A stretch of DNA of 49,028 bases from an uncultured Clostridium sp. (GTDB lineage Bacteria; Bacillota; Clostridia; Peptostreptococcales; Peptostreptococcaceae), in contig CAMEPL010000010.1 of assembly GCA_945931665.1 (NCBI GenBank), forward strand, positions 1 to 49,028. The letters run 5' to 3'. Position numbers and translations under genes: made by a program. The notes under the pieces are model-generated. The model had not been told where the DNA came from and ran no database searches. It worked only from the letters and a program-made list of their open reading frames with translations. Positions 10,701 through 21,354 of the stretch are shown piece after piece. Positions within the stretch are counted from its first letter, which is position 1; every line of letters begins with the position of its first letter.

Positions 10701-10908
10701 AAACCCAGTCTTTTAATGTTCTAGCCACAACGTGGTGTATACCTGGGTTACCATTAGCTGTTGGTGGTCCTTCGTAGAATACGTAACTTGGATCATTTTC
10801 ACCTTTTTCTAGTGTTTTTTCTAATATATTTATATCGTTCCAATATTTTGACACTTCTGCTTCTGCATCTTTGACAGAAGAATCAACAAGAGGCTTAAAT
10901 TTAGCCAT
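7795..10908 (-). CDS. ileS: Isoleucyl-tRNA synthetase, eukaryote-like (type 2) with GXHH signature
   Basis: 1037 aa; FYEGPPTANGNPGIHHV, WDTHGLPVE, GKKMSKSKGN; no obvious C-terminal Zn-finger. Confidence 0.95.
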   Translation of the reverse strand: MAKFKPLVDSSVKDAEAEVSKYWNDINILEKTLEKGENDPSYVFYEGPPTANGNPGIHHVVARTLKDWVCRYKTMSGYQVQRKAGWDTHGLPVELQVEKELGLTNKQQIEEYGIKEFNQKCRESVFSYEAKWRNMTERMAYEVDLDNPYITLDNDYIESVWWILDKFNKEGYLYEGHKIVPYCPRCGTGLASHEVAQGYKEVKTNTVICKFKKKDAENEYFLAWTTTPWTLPSNVSLTVNPEVDYIKVAKDGEVYYVCKDLANKVLGEGTYEVLETMKGKDLEYMEYEQLMPFVEVTDKAFFITCADYVTTEDGTGIVHTAPAFGEDDYNCGRKYGLPVIQPVDSNGKFTATPWEGHFVMEDGIDVEIIKWLAAEGKLFSKEKMEHNYPHCWRCGTPLVYYANPSWYIEMTKLRDQLVANNNTVNWYPKFVGEGRFGNWLENVKDWAVSRTRYWGTPLNVWRCECGHTDSVGSRAELAERAIENVDPATVELHRPYVDDIHIACSECGKPMTRVKEVIDCWFDSGAMPFAQHHYPFENKEKFERLFPADYICEGIDQTRGWFYSLLAISTFVMGKAPYKNVLVNDLVLDKNGKKMSKSKGNTVDPFELFDKYGADALRWYLLYVSPPWTPIRFDEAGLREIQSKFLGTMKNVYNFFTLYANTDDIDPKDFFVEYKDRPELDRWILSKYNSLVKTTVENLEIFEVNRVIRNIQAFLNDDLSNWYIRRSRRRFWATELTEDKKAVYNTTYELLTGLCRLIAPFAPYMSEEMYRDLTGEVSVHLASYPKCDESLIDAKLEEKMELTKALVALGRASREDSKIKVRQPVSKVLVDGKYEDVISDVVDLIKEELNVKEVVFAKSLEEYMNFSLKPNFKVLGPVLGSKMKLFAGALAKLNANEVVPKLEAGEKVTVDLDGEAFEFDKEHVLVNIDAKEGFDVAMANNIFVILDTNLTEELINEGYVREFISKVQQIRKASNFEVLDNIDIEFNSDEAIAKAVEAFKNYIKTETLAVEIKAVDDTDFEKYDLNGHETGIKITKK

Positions 10909-11092
10909 ATTATCACCCTTTCTTATTTTTAAATTGATATTATTTACCCATTTCTCTTAACTTTCAAGTTATACATACAAATGCTAGTTATTAATATACA
11001 CATAAATTATATACATATATTTAATAATCTATAAATTTTAAAATTAAAATATAATTGATATTATTATGTTAATATTCAATTATTTACCCAAT

Positions 11093-11340
11093 AAAAAAAA
11101 CTCCTCCCTATACAAAGGGACGAGTTATAATCGCGTTACCACCCTAATTTTACATATCAAAAATAAATATGTAACACTCTATAGTTTAACGGCACTAACC
11201 GGTTCAGCTTAATAGATAAAATCGTTCAGCCTACAGCTCCAGAGTGATTTTCAACTTTCTCATAAATATTGGCTTTCACCTAACCCAACTCTCTGTAAAG
11301 TACTTAAAAGTCTACTCTCTCTATCACAGCTTTTATTTTT
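11093..11340 (-). ncRNA. T-box leader, Ile-specific, with antiterminator/terminator
   Basis: Minus strand: TTAGGGTGGTAACGCG (11147-11132); terminator ctcgtccctttgtatagggaggagttttttt; candidate AUC specifier in GAAAATCACTCTGGAGC. Confidence 0.9.
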
Positions 11341-11491
11341 TCAATTATACTTGATAATTATACAATAATTAACTTATTTCGTCAATAAAAAACATAATCA
11401 ATTAATAATGTTATGATATTTTATATCATTGCCAATATTTATTATTATATACATTTTATTTTAGTTTTTTTAAAATAATCCATACAGATTA

Positions 11492-12100
11492 TTATTCATT
11501 TGTAACAGTATCATCATTAGAGTCTTCATTTTTTGATAAATTAGTATCTGCTTCTTCTTCAACTGCTATTTCTTCAGTAAATAAATCGGCAGTATCTTCT
11601 ATATCTTCTTTTATGTAGCTACACTCTCTAAAAGGCATTTCACAACTTTCATCTACATCATAAAAAATTTCATCTAATGTATCTAGTTCTTCTTTTATTA
11701 ATGATTTAAATCTATTTCTAAATACTTTAAATTCTCTTACTAAGTTATCGTATTCTTTTTTTAATTCTAAAATACGGTTATTAGTTTCATCTATAATATG
11801 CTTTGATTGAAGTTGAGCTTCCTCAACTATTATTTTTGCTTTTTTATTTGCAGCTACACATGTATCTTCTGCAGCACTTTGAGCCGTAATTAAAGTTGCA
11901 TTTAATGTTTCTTCTATACTTTTATATCTGCTAACTTGTTCTTGATATAAATTAACCTTTTCTTTAAGGTCCATATTTTCTTTGTATAAGCTTTCAAAAT
12001 CTTCAGTTACTATTTTTAGAAAGTCATCAACTTCATCTTCACTATACCCTCTAAAAGCTCTTCTAAATTCTTTATTTTGTATCTCAATTGGAGTTATCAT
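11492..12100 (-). CDS. divIVA: DivIVA domain cell-division/polar protein
   Basis: MITPIEIQNKEFRRAFRGYSEDEVDDFLKIV plus coiled coil. Confidence 0.93.
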   Translation of the reverse strand: MITPIEIQNKEFRRAFRGYSEDEVDDFLKIVTEDFESLYKENMDLKEKVNLYQEQVSRYKSIEETLNATLITAQSAAEDTCVAANKKAKIIVEEAQLQSKHIIDETNNRILELKKEYDNLVREFKVFRNRFKSLIKEELDTLDEIFYDVDESCEMPFRECSYIKEDIEDTADLFTEEIAVEEEADTNLSKNEDSNDDTVTNE

Positions 12101-12125
12101 CCTCTAACCTCCTATATAAAAATCT

Positions 12126-12908
12126 TTATAAAATAATTTTTGCTTTTACTTTTGTTCTACCCTTTTTTGTTAAATCTCCTACTTCGACAATAGTCCTTCC
12201 ATATCCTCTTACAGATATAAGACTATTAGACTTTATTTCTCTTGATGGAGACGTTATTTTTTCATAATCTACATTTACTCTTTCACCTTTTATTAGCTTA
12301 ACACTTTCGTTTCTAGATAAGTTATAAACTCCACTTATAATTGAATCTACCCTTAAAGACGAAACTGTAAAAGATATCTCCTTAAAGTTTTGTTCACTTT
12401 GTATGATATCTTTTACAGTTATTTCTTTAACCTTTACTTTATTTCTAGAAACTTTATCTAAATTAATAATTATAAAGTCGCATATATCTTCACTTACAAC
12501 TACTTGACAGAAGTTATCGTGTATTAATATATCTCCAATTTTTTCTCGTTTTATACCTAAATTTAATAAAGCACCTAAATAATCTCTATGAGAAATACTT
12601 TTAAATTTAAAGTTTCCTTCAATTTGTATTACTCTTAGATCACTTTCTAAGTTATCTTCCTCAATATAATATGGAAAAATATATATTAGTTGTCTTTCTG
12701 CATTTTTATATCCCCCGTCTACTTTATATTTTAAATCTGATTCAGAATTTAAAATATCTATAGCATTCTTAACTTCAAATGGGTTTAAAAATTCCGTAGC
12801 TTTTATATCATAATTCTTTATACAACTATTTGCCTTATCAATTACTTTGTACATTTTATTTTTAAGTTCTATATCTTTGATATGCGCTGTAAGTTTTAAT
12901 TTTTCCAT
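12126..12908 (-). CDS. ylmH: YlmH-like RNA-binding S4 domain protein
   Basis: S4-like C-terminal segment (RVDSIISGVYNLSRNESVKLIKGERVNVD); ylm cluster context. Confidence 0.85.
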   Translation of the reverse strand: MEKLKLTAHIKDIELKNKMYKVIDKANSCIKNYDIKATEFLNPFEVKNAIDILNSESDLKYKVDGGYKNAERQLIYIFPYYIEEDNLESDLRVIQIEGNFKFKSISHRDYLGALLNLGIKREKIGDILIHDNFCQVVVSEDICDFIIINLDKVSRNKVKVKEITVKDIIQSEQNFKEISFTVSSLRVDSIISGVYNLSRNESVKLIKGERVNVDYEKITSPSREIKSNSLISVRGYGRTIVEVGDLTKKGRTKVKAKIIL

Positions 12909-12913
12909 TTTCT

Positions 12914-13174
12914 TTACCAGAATATAATATATACTATTCTTTGTAATAATTGTATTAATAAAATTGCTACTATCGGTGAAAAATCAACTGGTATTGACAC
13001 ATATCTATATTGAACTTTTCTTATTGGTTCTTCAATAGGGTCAGTAATTATGCTTAAGGCTTCATAAAGCTTGCTCATTCTAATTGAAGGTATCCAACTT
13101 AATACGCATTGTATAACTATGATGAATGATATTACATCTAATAATCTTATTAGTGATATTCCCAATACGCTCAT
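12914..13174 (-). CDS. YggT family membrane protein
   Basis: QCVLSWIP, DPIEEPIRK, DFSPIVAILLI. Confidence 0.87.
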   Translation of the reverse strand: MSVLGISLIRLLDVISFIIVIQCVLSWIPSIRMSKLYEALSIITDPIEEPIRKVQYRYVSIPVDFSPIVAILLIQLLQRIVYIIFW

Positions 13175-13194
13175 ATTATTGCTCCTTTATTTAA

Positions 13195-13680
13195 TTATTT
13201 TTGCCAAGGGAAAAAGGCTTTACTTTCTAGCTCTTTTTTCATATTTGCATCTATATCAACATTACTTGGTGCTAATATAAATATTGCTCTAGATACTTTT
13301 TGTATTGTTCCATCTAATACATAAACTGCTCCACTCATAAAGTAGAATATTGCTTTTCTAGTATCTACATCTTGAGCTAATCCTTCTAAATTAACTATTA
13401 CTGTTCTTTTTTGTTTTAAGTGATCTGCTATTACTGTTACATCTTCATATTTTTTAGGTTCTACTATTACAACCTTCATTGAACTTGTTGTATGTAAATT
13501 TACTACTTTGCTAGTTGCACTAGCCTTAGCTGACGATTTTATAGAGGTCATATCGTTACCTACCATATCCTCTTCATTTTCTTCTAATTCAGCGTCTATT
13601 TCTTCGTCATCATAATAATCATCATCTTCTGTCATCCAGTTTTTAAATTTTGAAATTAGACCATTTGACATTATTTCCAT
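13195..13680 (-). CDS. sepF: Cell division protein SepF
   Basis: VVIVEPKKYEDVTVIADHLKQKRTVIVNLEG ... FMSGAVYVLDGTIQKV. Confidence 0.93.
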   Translation of the reverse strand: MEIMSNGLISKFKNWMTEDDDYYDDEEIDAELEENEEDMVGNDMTSIKSSAKASATSKVVNLHTTSSMKVVIVEPKKYEDVTVIADHLKQKRTVIVNLEGLAQDVDTRKAIFYFMSGAVYVLDGTIQKVSRAIFILAPSNVDIDANMKKELESKAFFPWQK

Positions 13681-13758
13681 CCTCCTTTAAATTTATAATA
13701 AATATTAAATATTTTAATTATATTTTTTTATTAATATAATCCTTATCGTAAATTAATT

Positions 13759-14457
13759 CTACTTATTGTAATTTCTAGGTCCAAAAATAGCTGTTCCTAC
13801 TCTTACAATAGTTGCTCCATGTTTTATAGCTATATGATAATCATGGCTCATTCCCATAGATAAAGTATGCATGTCTACATTATTTAAAGAAAGTGAAGCT
13901 ATTTCTTCAGATAAATCTTTTAATCCTTTAAATACAGCTTCTATAATTTCTTCATCTTCTACAAATGGAGCCATCGTCATAAGACCTTTTATTCTTATGT
14001 TTGGATATTTTTCTGATACCATCTTTATAAAGTCAATAACATCATCTTTATAAAGACCGTGCTTTGTTTCCTCTTTTGATATATTAACTTGAACTAGACA
14101 ATCTATTATTCTGTCTATTTTTTCTGCTCTTTTTTGAATTTCTTCACATAATGCCTCTCTATCTAAAGAGTGAATCATTGTAACTTTATCAATTATGTAC
14201 TTAACTTTATTAGTTTGCAAAGTTCCTATTAAATGCCAGTTTACTTTATCCCCTATAACTTCATATTTTCTCGCTAATTCTTGGGGTTTATTTTCACCAA
14301 CATCTGTTATTCCTGCATCTATAGCTTCAAGAACCGCATCAACATCAACTGTTTTTGTAACAGCCATTAGATTAACATCTTCTGGATTTCTACCACAATC
14401 ATTACATATTGATGCAATTTCACCTTTAATGCTTTCTATATTTGATTTTATACTCAT
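13759..14457 (-). CDS. YggS/PLPBP family pyridoxal-phosphate homeostasis protein
   Basis: LMAVTKTV, VGENKPQEL, WHLIGTLQTNK, LSMGMSHDY. Confidence 0.93.
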   Translation of the reverse strand: MSIKSNIESIKGEIASICNDCGRNPEDVNLMAVTKTVDVDAVLEAIDAGITDVGENKPQELARKYEVIGDKVNWHLIGTLQTNKVKYIIDKVTMIHSLDREALCEEIQKRAEKIDRIIDCLVQVNISKEETKHGLYKDDVIDFIKMVSEKYPNIRIKGLMTMAPFVEDEEIIEAVFKGLKDLSEEIASLSLNNVDMHTLSMGMSHDYHIAIKHGATIVRVGTAIFGPRNYNK

Positions 14458-14466
14458 TTATTAGTG

Positions 14467-15543
14467 TCACCTGCTTACTTTAATATTTTTATTTATAAAA
14501 TTGGGATATAATAATATTCTATCATATAAATTCAATTTATTTTCATCCTTATTTTTATTATAATCCACATAATAATATTTTGCATCTTTATAATAATTTT
14601 TACCTAAAGCTACAAACTCTGGCATATTATTTTCTTCATTTATTACATAAACACCTAATTTATTATTTTTTTCTACAACTGACTCCACGGGTATTTTAAA
14701 TCCTTTTATATTTTTATATATTATATCAAATTCTTGAACTCTTGTATTGTAAATTGACGTATTTTGTTCCATAATTTTTATTACTATTACGTCTTCATCT
14801 TTTTTTTCATATATTTTATCTATTTTTGCATTTATTGCTTGTCCATTTAGAACTATTTTTAAATCTTCAGATTCTTTAAAATGACCTTTATCTTTATCCT
14901 GGAATATACATATATAGGTTTCATTTGGATTTATTATTCTAAGCACTACTTCTGATGATTTTACTTTTCGACTTTTACTATTTATTTGTATAAAGTTATT
15001 TTCTAAAGAATCAAGCATGTCTGAATTTATATCATCTATTTTATCTATTTTTATTTTTTCATAATCATTATCATATTTAAATGATATTATTCCAGAAATA
15101 AGTGCTGGATACTCTGTGTAGTATTTTTGTTTTTGATTTTCTAATATTTTTAACTCTTCTTTTTTATTTAAAATTATATTAGAGTTCATGATATTTTTAG
15201 ATCTTTCTAAATCATTTATTTCATTTTTTAAATTTTCTATTCTCTCTATTACTTCTTCATTTTGCCTTGATTGGCTTATTGTAAACAGAAGTTTATCTTT
15301 TTTAATTTTTTCATTATCAGCTACATTATATTTTATAGTTCCATCTTCATTTGCCTTAACTATAGTTTCATCCATCACTATTATACCCTTTTTTCTCATT
15401 TGCAGGTCTATATCTTCTTCTTCTAATACCATAGTCTTTGTAAAATAGCCAATTGTCCAGATTACAACTTGAACTAAAATATAAAATAACACTATGAGCA
15501 AAAATAAATTCGTGAACTTTATTTTAGTTTTTTTCTTAGTCAC
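14467..15543 (-). CDS. HlyD-like membrane protein (single N-terminal TM, barrel-sandwich/coiled-coil segments)
   Basis: TM near N-terminus, biotinyl-lipoyl-like segment VKANEDGTIKYNVADNEKIKKDKLLF, coiled coil; probable GTG start after AGGAGGGG. Confidence 0.7.
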   Translation of the reverse strand: MTKKKTKIKFTNLFLLIVLFYILVQVVIWTIGYFTKTMVLEEEDIDLQMRKKGIIVMDETIVKANEDGTIKYNVADNEKIKKDKLLFTISQSRQNEEVIERIENLKNEINDLERSKNIMNSNIILNKKEELKILENQKQKYYTEYPALISGIISFKYDNDYEKIKIDKIDDINSDMLDSLENNFIQINSKSRKVKSSEVVLRIINPNETYICIFQDKDKGHFKESEDLKIVLNGQAINAKIDKIYEKKDEDVIVIKIMEQNTSIYNTRVQEFDIIYKNIKGFKIPVESVVEKNNKLGVYVINEENNMPEFVALGKNYYKDAKYYYVDYNKNKDENKLNLYDRILLYPNFINKNIKVSR

Positions 15544-15684
15544 ATCTACCCCTCCTAAAACAACCAATTATATTATAATTTGTTTTTTTTAATTACTTCT
15601 CCTTTAAATTGAGCTAAAGCAAATTATTAAAAATACAAACATCATCTAATCTTTTCTAACATAATTTAATGTTTTTATACAAAA

Positions 15685-15727
15685 AAAATTACTGCAAAAC
15701 GATTAAAAAAATCATTTCACAGTAATT
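15685..15727 (-). terminator. Hairpin terminator downstream of the UPF0210 gene
   Basis: aattactg ... cagtaatt. Confidence 0.55.
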
Positions 15728-15744
15728 CTTGTATAATATTAATA

Positions 15745-17100
15745 TTAATTTTTAAATGAATGTATTGGAGCTGGTATTTTCCCACCCCTATCTATAAAAT
15801 CCTTAGATGAATATTTATTTACTTCCATTACAGGTGCTCTACCTAACAAACCTCCAAACTCAACCATCTCACCAACTTTACAACCTGGTGCTGGTATTAC
15901 TCTAACTGCTGTTGTTTTATTATTTATCATTCCAATTGCCGCTTCATCAGCTATCATAGCAGATATTGTTTCAGCTGGGATATCTCCTGGAACAGCTATC
16001 ATATCTAATCCTACAGAACAGATTGCAGTCATAGCTTCTAATTTTTCTAAACACAATGATCTATTTAGTACTGCATCTATCATACCAGCATCTTCTGACA
16101 CAGGTATAAAAGCACCGCTTAATCCTCCAACTCGAGAACAAGCCATAACACCGCCTTTTTTAACTGCATCATTTAACAATGCTAGTGCAGCGGTTGTTCC
16201 ATATGCTCCTACAACTTCAACTCCCATTTCTTCTATTATATTTGCTACCGAATCGCCAATTGCTGGTGTTGGTGCTAATGATAAATCCACTATCCCAAAA
16301 GGAACACCTAAACGTTTAGAGGCTTCTTGTCCTACTAATTGTCCCATTCTAGTTACTTTAAATGCTGTATTTTTTATTGTATCTGCTACAACATCAAAAG
16401 GTTCACCCTTTACTTTTTGTAAAGCTCTTTGAACAACTCCAGGACCACTTACCCCTACATTTATAACTGTATCTGCTTCCCCAACACCGTGGAAAGCTCC
16501 AGCCATAAATGGATTGTCTTCAACTGCATTACAAAATACAACTAATTTTGCACATCCAAATCCTTTTTGATCTTTTGTAAGTTCAGCAGTTTGTTTTACG
16601 ATTTGACCCATTTGTTTTATTGCATCCATATTCATACCAGATCTTGTTGAGCCAACATTAACTGATGCACAAACTTTCTTAGTACACGCTAAAGCCTCTG
16701 GGATTGATTTTATCAATATTTCATCACCTTTAGTATATCCTTTTTGGCATAAAGCAGAAAATCCACCTATAAAATCTATTCCTAACTCTTCAGCTGCTTT
16801 ATCTAGAGTTTTTGCAAACTCCACATAATCCTTATCATCACAAGCTCCTGCAACTATTGATATAGGTGTTACAGAAACTCTTTTATTTACTATTGGTATT
16901 CCAAATTCACTTTCAATCTCTTTACCTACTTTTACTAAATCTTTAGCACAAGTAGTTATTTTTTTATATATTTTTTCTCTTGCTTTTTCTCCATCGGAAT
17001 CAATACAATCAAGTAAAGATATACCCATTGTTATAGTTCTGATATCTAGTTTTTGTTCTTCTATCATGCTGATAGTCTCTAGTATATTCTTAACGTTCAT
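15745..17100 (-). CDS. PFL/UPF0210 (DUF711) family protein
   Basis: [65 protein letters not shown]. Confidence 0.88.
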   Translation of the reverse strand: MNVKNILETISMIEEQKLDIRTITMGISLLDCIDSDGEKAREKIYKKITTCAKDLVKVGKEIESEFGIPIVNKRVSVTPISIVAGACDDKDYVEFAKTLDKAAEELGIDFIGGFSALCQKGYTKGDEILIKSIPEALACTKKVCASVNVGSTRSGMNMDAIKQMGQIVKQTAELTKDQKGFGCAKLVVFCNAVEDNPFMAGAFHGVGEADTVINVGVSGPGVVQRALQKVKGEPFDVVADTIKNTAFKVTRMGQLVGQEASKRLGVPFGIVDLSLAPTPAIGDSVANIIEEMGVEVVGAYGTTAALALLNDAVKKGGVMACSRVGGLSGAFIPVSEDAGMIDAVLNRSLCLEKLEAMTAICSVGLDMIAVPGDIPAETISAMIADEAAIGMINNKTTAVRVIPAPGCKVGEMVEFGGLLGRAPVMEVNKYSSKDFIDRGGKIPAPIHSFKN

Positions 17101-17114
17101 GTTTTCCCCCTGAA

Positions 17115-17384
17115 TTAAATTCTATGCATTTTATTAAATATTTCTTCTCTTTGAATTCTAGTTTCTACACCTATAGACTCTCCTCTTTTTCGTAAAGCCT
17201 CTTTGATTTCATCAAAAGATTTAGGACTTTTTTCTAAATCAACCATAACTACCATTGTAAAGAAATCATCCATTATAGTTTGTGTTATATCAATGATATT
17301 AACATTTAATTTAAATAATTCATCAGATATTGCTGCTACTATTCCAACTTTATCTCTTCCTATTACAGTTAAAAATGCTTTCAT
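17115..17384 (-). CDS. UPF0237-type ACT domain protein
   Basis: [44 protein letters not shown]; start trimmed to MKAF with GGGGGA RBS. Confidence 0.9.
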   Translation of the reverse strand: MKAFLTVIGRDKVGIVAAISDELFKLNVNIIDITQTIMDDFFTMVVMVDLEKSPKSFDEIKEALRKRGESIGVETRIQREEIFNKMHRI

Positions 17385-17575
17385 AATACGATTTCCCCCT
17401 TTATATTGATGATTTAATTCTATGACTATTTCCATATATTGTCAAAGTTTTCTTGTCTTATTTTTATGCATAGTTGTGATTTTTAACCACATAATATTTT
17501 TTATATGTTATTTTTCATATTCAATCTATTAAGATATATCTACAATTTAAAAATAAATAAAATTTCCTTAAAATA

Positions 17576-17623
17576 AAAAAGAATGCTATAAATAAACTAA
17601 AGTTTATTTATAGCATTCTTTTT
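17576..17623. terminator. Strong hairpin terminator downstream of serS
   Basis: aaaaagaatgctataaataaact-aa-agtttatttatagcattcttttt. Confidence 0.88.
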
Positions 17624-17656
17624 AAATGAGTCAAATTTAATTATTTAAATTAAATA

Positions 17657-18997
<1,341 letters not shown>

Positions 18998-19619
18998 CTA
19001 ATTTAACTATATTTTATTCATTTAAAATTATCTTGTCAATTCCCTTACAAAATATAGTTTATGTAGCATATAATAAATTGTCTTCCCTAAAATATAAAAA
19101 TTAAATATAATTCCCATTATGCATTCTCGACACTCTACAAAGTAAGTACGTTACTTCCCAAGAAAATCTGCCTTTAATTCCTTGAAAAAGATTTCCTTAT
19201 ATACAATGCAATTTACACCCTATATAAAATTATAATCAATCTCAGAAAAATTTCCATACATAATTCTAATATAAATAAATATTTTTCTATTTTATGTCCA
19301 TTTTTTTTAATTTTTATACTTATTTGGTAAAATATTTATTTATTTTAAGTATAAAACACTCATATCACACAATATTACTATTTTTTCCATACAACAAAAT
19401 ATCCTAAAATAAATTAGAATTATTTATAATTATCGATGAATAGAATTGTATATGTGTTATAAAATAATAAAATAGATATTTACCACTTTTCTATATATTA
19501 AAAAGAGGATACTTAAATTAATATGCATCCTTCTTTTATTTTTTATTCTATTTTTGCTAATTTATTAAATATTTATCAATATATGTTTTTTATTAAAAAA
19601 CTTAAACTTCTTTACAAAA

Positions 19620-19648
19620 AAATTTCCTTAATATTATAAGGAAATTTT
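19620..19648 (-). terminator. Hairpin downstream of spoIVA
   Basis: aaatttccttaatattataaggaaatttt. Confidence 0.55.
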
Positions 19649-19711
19649 AAAATATATTTATTTAAATAAATATCAAATAACAATAAGTTTCTTTACAATT
19701 AATAATATAAA

Positions 19712-21181
19712 TTACAGGATAATTGTTATTATATTATTGCTACCTTCATTTATAATTTTTTGTAGTGTCTTTTGAATCTTAAATCTAATTTCATCTGGCA
19801 TCATATATAGTTTGCTTTGTAATTGTTCTTTTACTAAATCATTTAGTGATTTACCAAACATATTTGATTCCCATAACTCACTAGGATTTTGTTCAAATTC
19901 ATTTAATAGGTATTTAACCATTTCTTCACCTTGGTCTTGGTTACCTACTATTGGAGATACTTCTGTAGATATATCAGCTTTAATAATATGAAGTGATGGT
20001 GCATTTGCTTTTAGTTTAACTCCATATTGTTTTCCTTGTTTTATAATTTCAGGTTCTTCTAAACTAAGTTCGCTAAGTGATGGTGCAACAACTCCATATC
20101 CAAAAGTCTTAGCATCATTTAATGCTACTTCTATTTTGTCATATTCTCGTTTTACTTTAGATAAAGTTGTAACTAAATTTAATAACTGGCTATCACCTTC
20201 AATTTTAAATCCACTCTTTTCTTCTAATACTGTATAGAACAATTCTTGTTTTGTAGTTAATTGAACATTTATTACACCTTCGCCTAGTTCTACACTATCT
20301 ACATTTACACCTTCTAAAAATTCTAATTCTTTAAATCCATTTATAATATCATCAATATCTCTTATTTTTTGTAAGCTAGCTATACATTCTTTCAATGTAG
20401 CTATTATACTTTGTTTTATCCAATGATTTTTTTCTAATCCTTCAACCCATTTAGAAATATTTATTCTTATTTCATTTACCGGGAAGTCATATAATACTGT
20501 TTCTAATATATTTTCTATATCAGATTCATTCATTTCTTCAACATTTACTGGCAATATAGGAACTTCATATTTTTCTTCTAATTCTTTTCTAAGAAGTTCT
20601 GTCTTTTCTTCTTTAGGTGTCATACTATTTAAAACTACTACAAATGGTTTTTGAATAGATTTTAATTCATCTATTACTCTTTCTTCAGCATCTATATAAT
20701 TACTTCTTTCTATACCTGTTACACTTCCATCTGTTATAACTACTACACCTATAGTTGAGTGATCTCTTATAACTTTCTTTGTGCCTATTTCTGCAGCTTC
20801 TTCAAAAGTCATAGCGTCTTTTGACCATGGTGTGGATACTAATCTTTGCTTACCATTTTCTTCATGACCCAATGCTCCATCAACTATGTATCCCACACAG
20901 TCGACCATTCTAACTTTTAGAGAAACAGCATCTTTTAATTCAATAACTACGCCATCCGCAGGTACAAACTTTGGTTCAACAGTCATAATAGTTTTTCCTG
21001 AGCCACTTTGAGGTATTTCATCTCTAGTTCTATCTCTTTTAAATTCATTGTCTATATTCGGTAAAACTAATGTTTCCATAAACTTTCTTATAAATGTTGA
21101 TTTGCCTGTTCTGACAGGGCCAACAACCCCTATATATATATCACCTTGAGTTCTTTTTGCTATATCCTCATAAATGTTCAT
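19712..21181 (-). CDS. spoIVA: Stage IV sporulation protein A, spore-coat morphogenetic ATPase
   Basis: MNIYEDIAKRTQGDIYIGVVGPVRTGKSTFIRKFME; TVEPKFVPADGV. Confidence 0.96.
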   Translation of the reverse strand: MNIYEDIAKRTQGDIYIGVVGPVRTGKSTFIRKFMETLVLPNIDNEFKRDRTRDEIPQSGSGKTIMTVEPKFVPADGVVIELKDAVSLKVRMVDCVGYIVDGALGHEENGKQRLVSTPWSKDAMTFEEAAEIGTKKVIRDHSTIGVVVITDGSVTGIERSNYIDAEERVIDELKSIQKPFVVVLNSMTPKEEKTELLRKELEEKYEVPILPVNVEEMNESDIENILETVLYDFPVNEIRINISKWVEGLEKNHWIKQSIIATLKECIASLQKIRDIDDIINGFKELEFLEGVNVDSVELGEGVINVQLTTKQELFYTVLEEKSGFKIEGDSQLLNLVTTLSKVKREYDKIEVALNDAKTFGYGVVAPSLSELSLEEPEIIKQGKQYGVKLKANAPSLHIIKADISTEVSPIVGNQDQGEEMVKYLLNEFEQNPSELWESNMFGKSLNDLVKEQLQSKLYMMPDEIRFKIQKTLQKIINEGSNNIITIIL

Positions 21182-21293
21182 TCTTATTCCCTCCTGCATA
21201 CATTTCTTATTAAAGTATATTGAACAGTTTCTAAATTTATAACAAAAATATTAATGTGCTAAAATTAAAGAAAGTAGTAAAAATATAAAAAAA

Positions 21294-21346
21294 TAAAACC
21301 TACGTAGATTTAAGTTTTATTATACTTAAAATCAATGTAGGTTTTA
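21294..21346 (-). terminator. Hairpin terminator downstream of gpsA
   Basis: aaaacctacgtagatttaagt ... acttaaaatcaatgtaggtttt. Confidence 0.75.
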
Positions 21347-21354
21347 TATATAAA

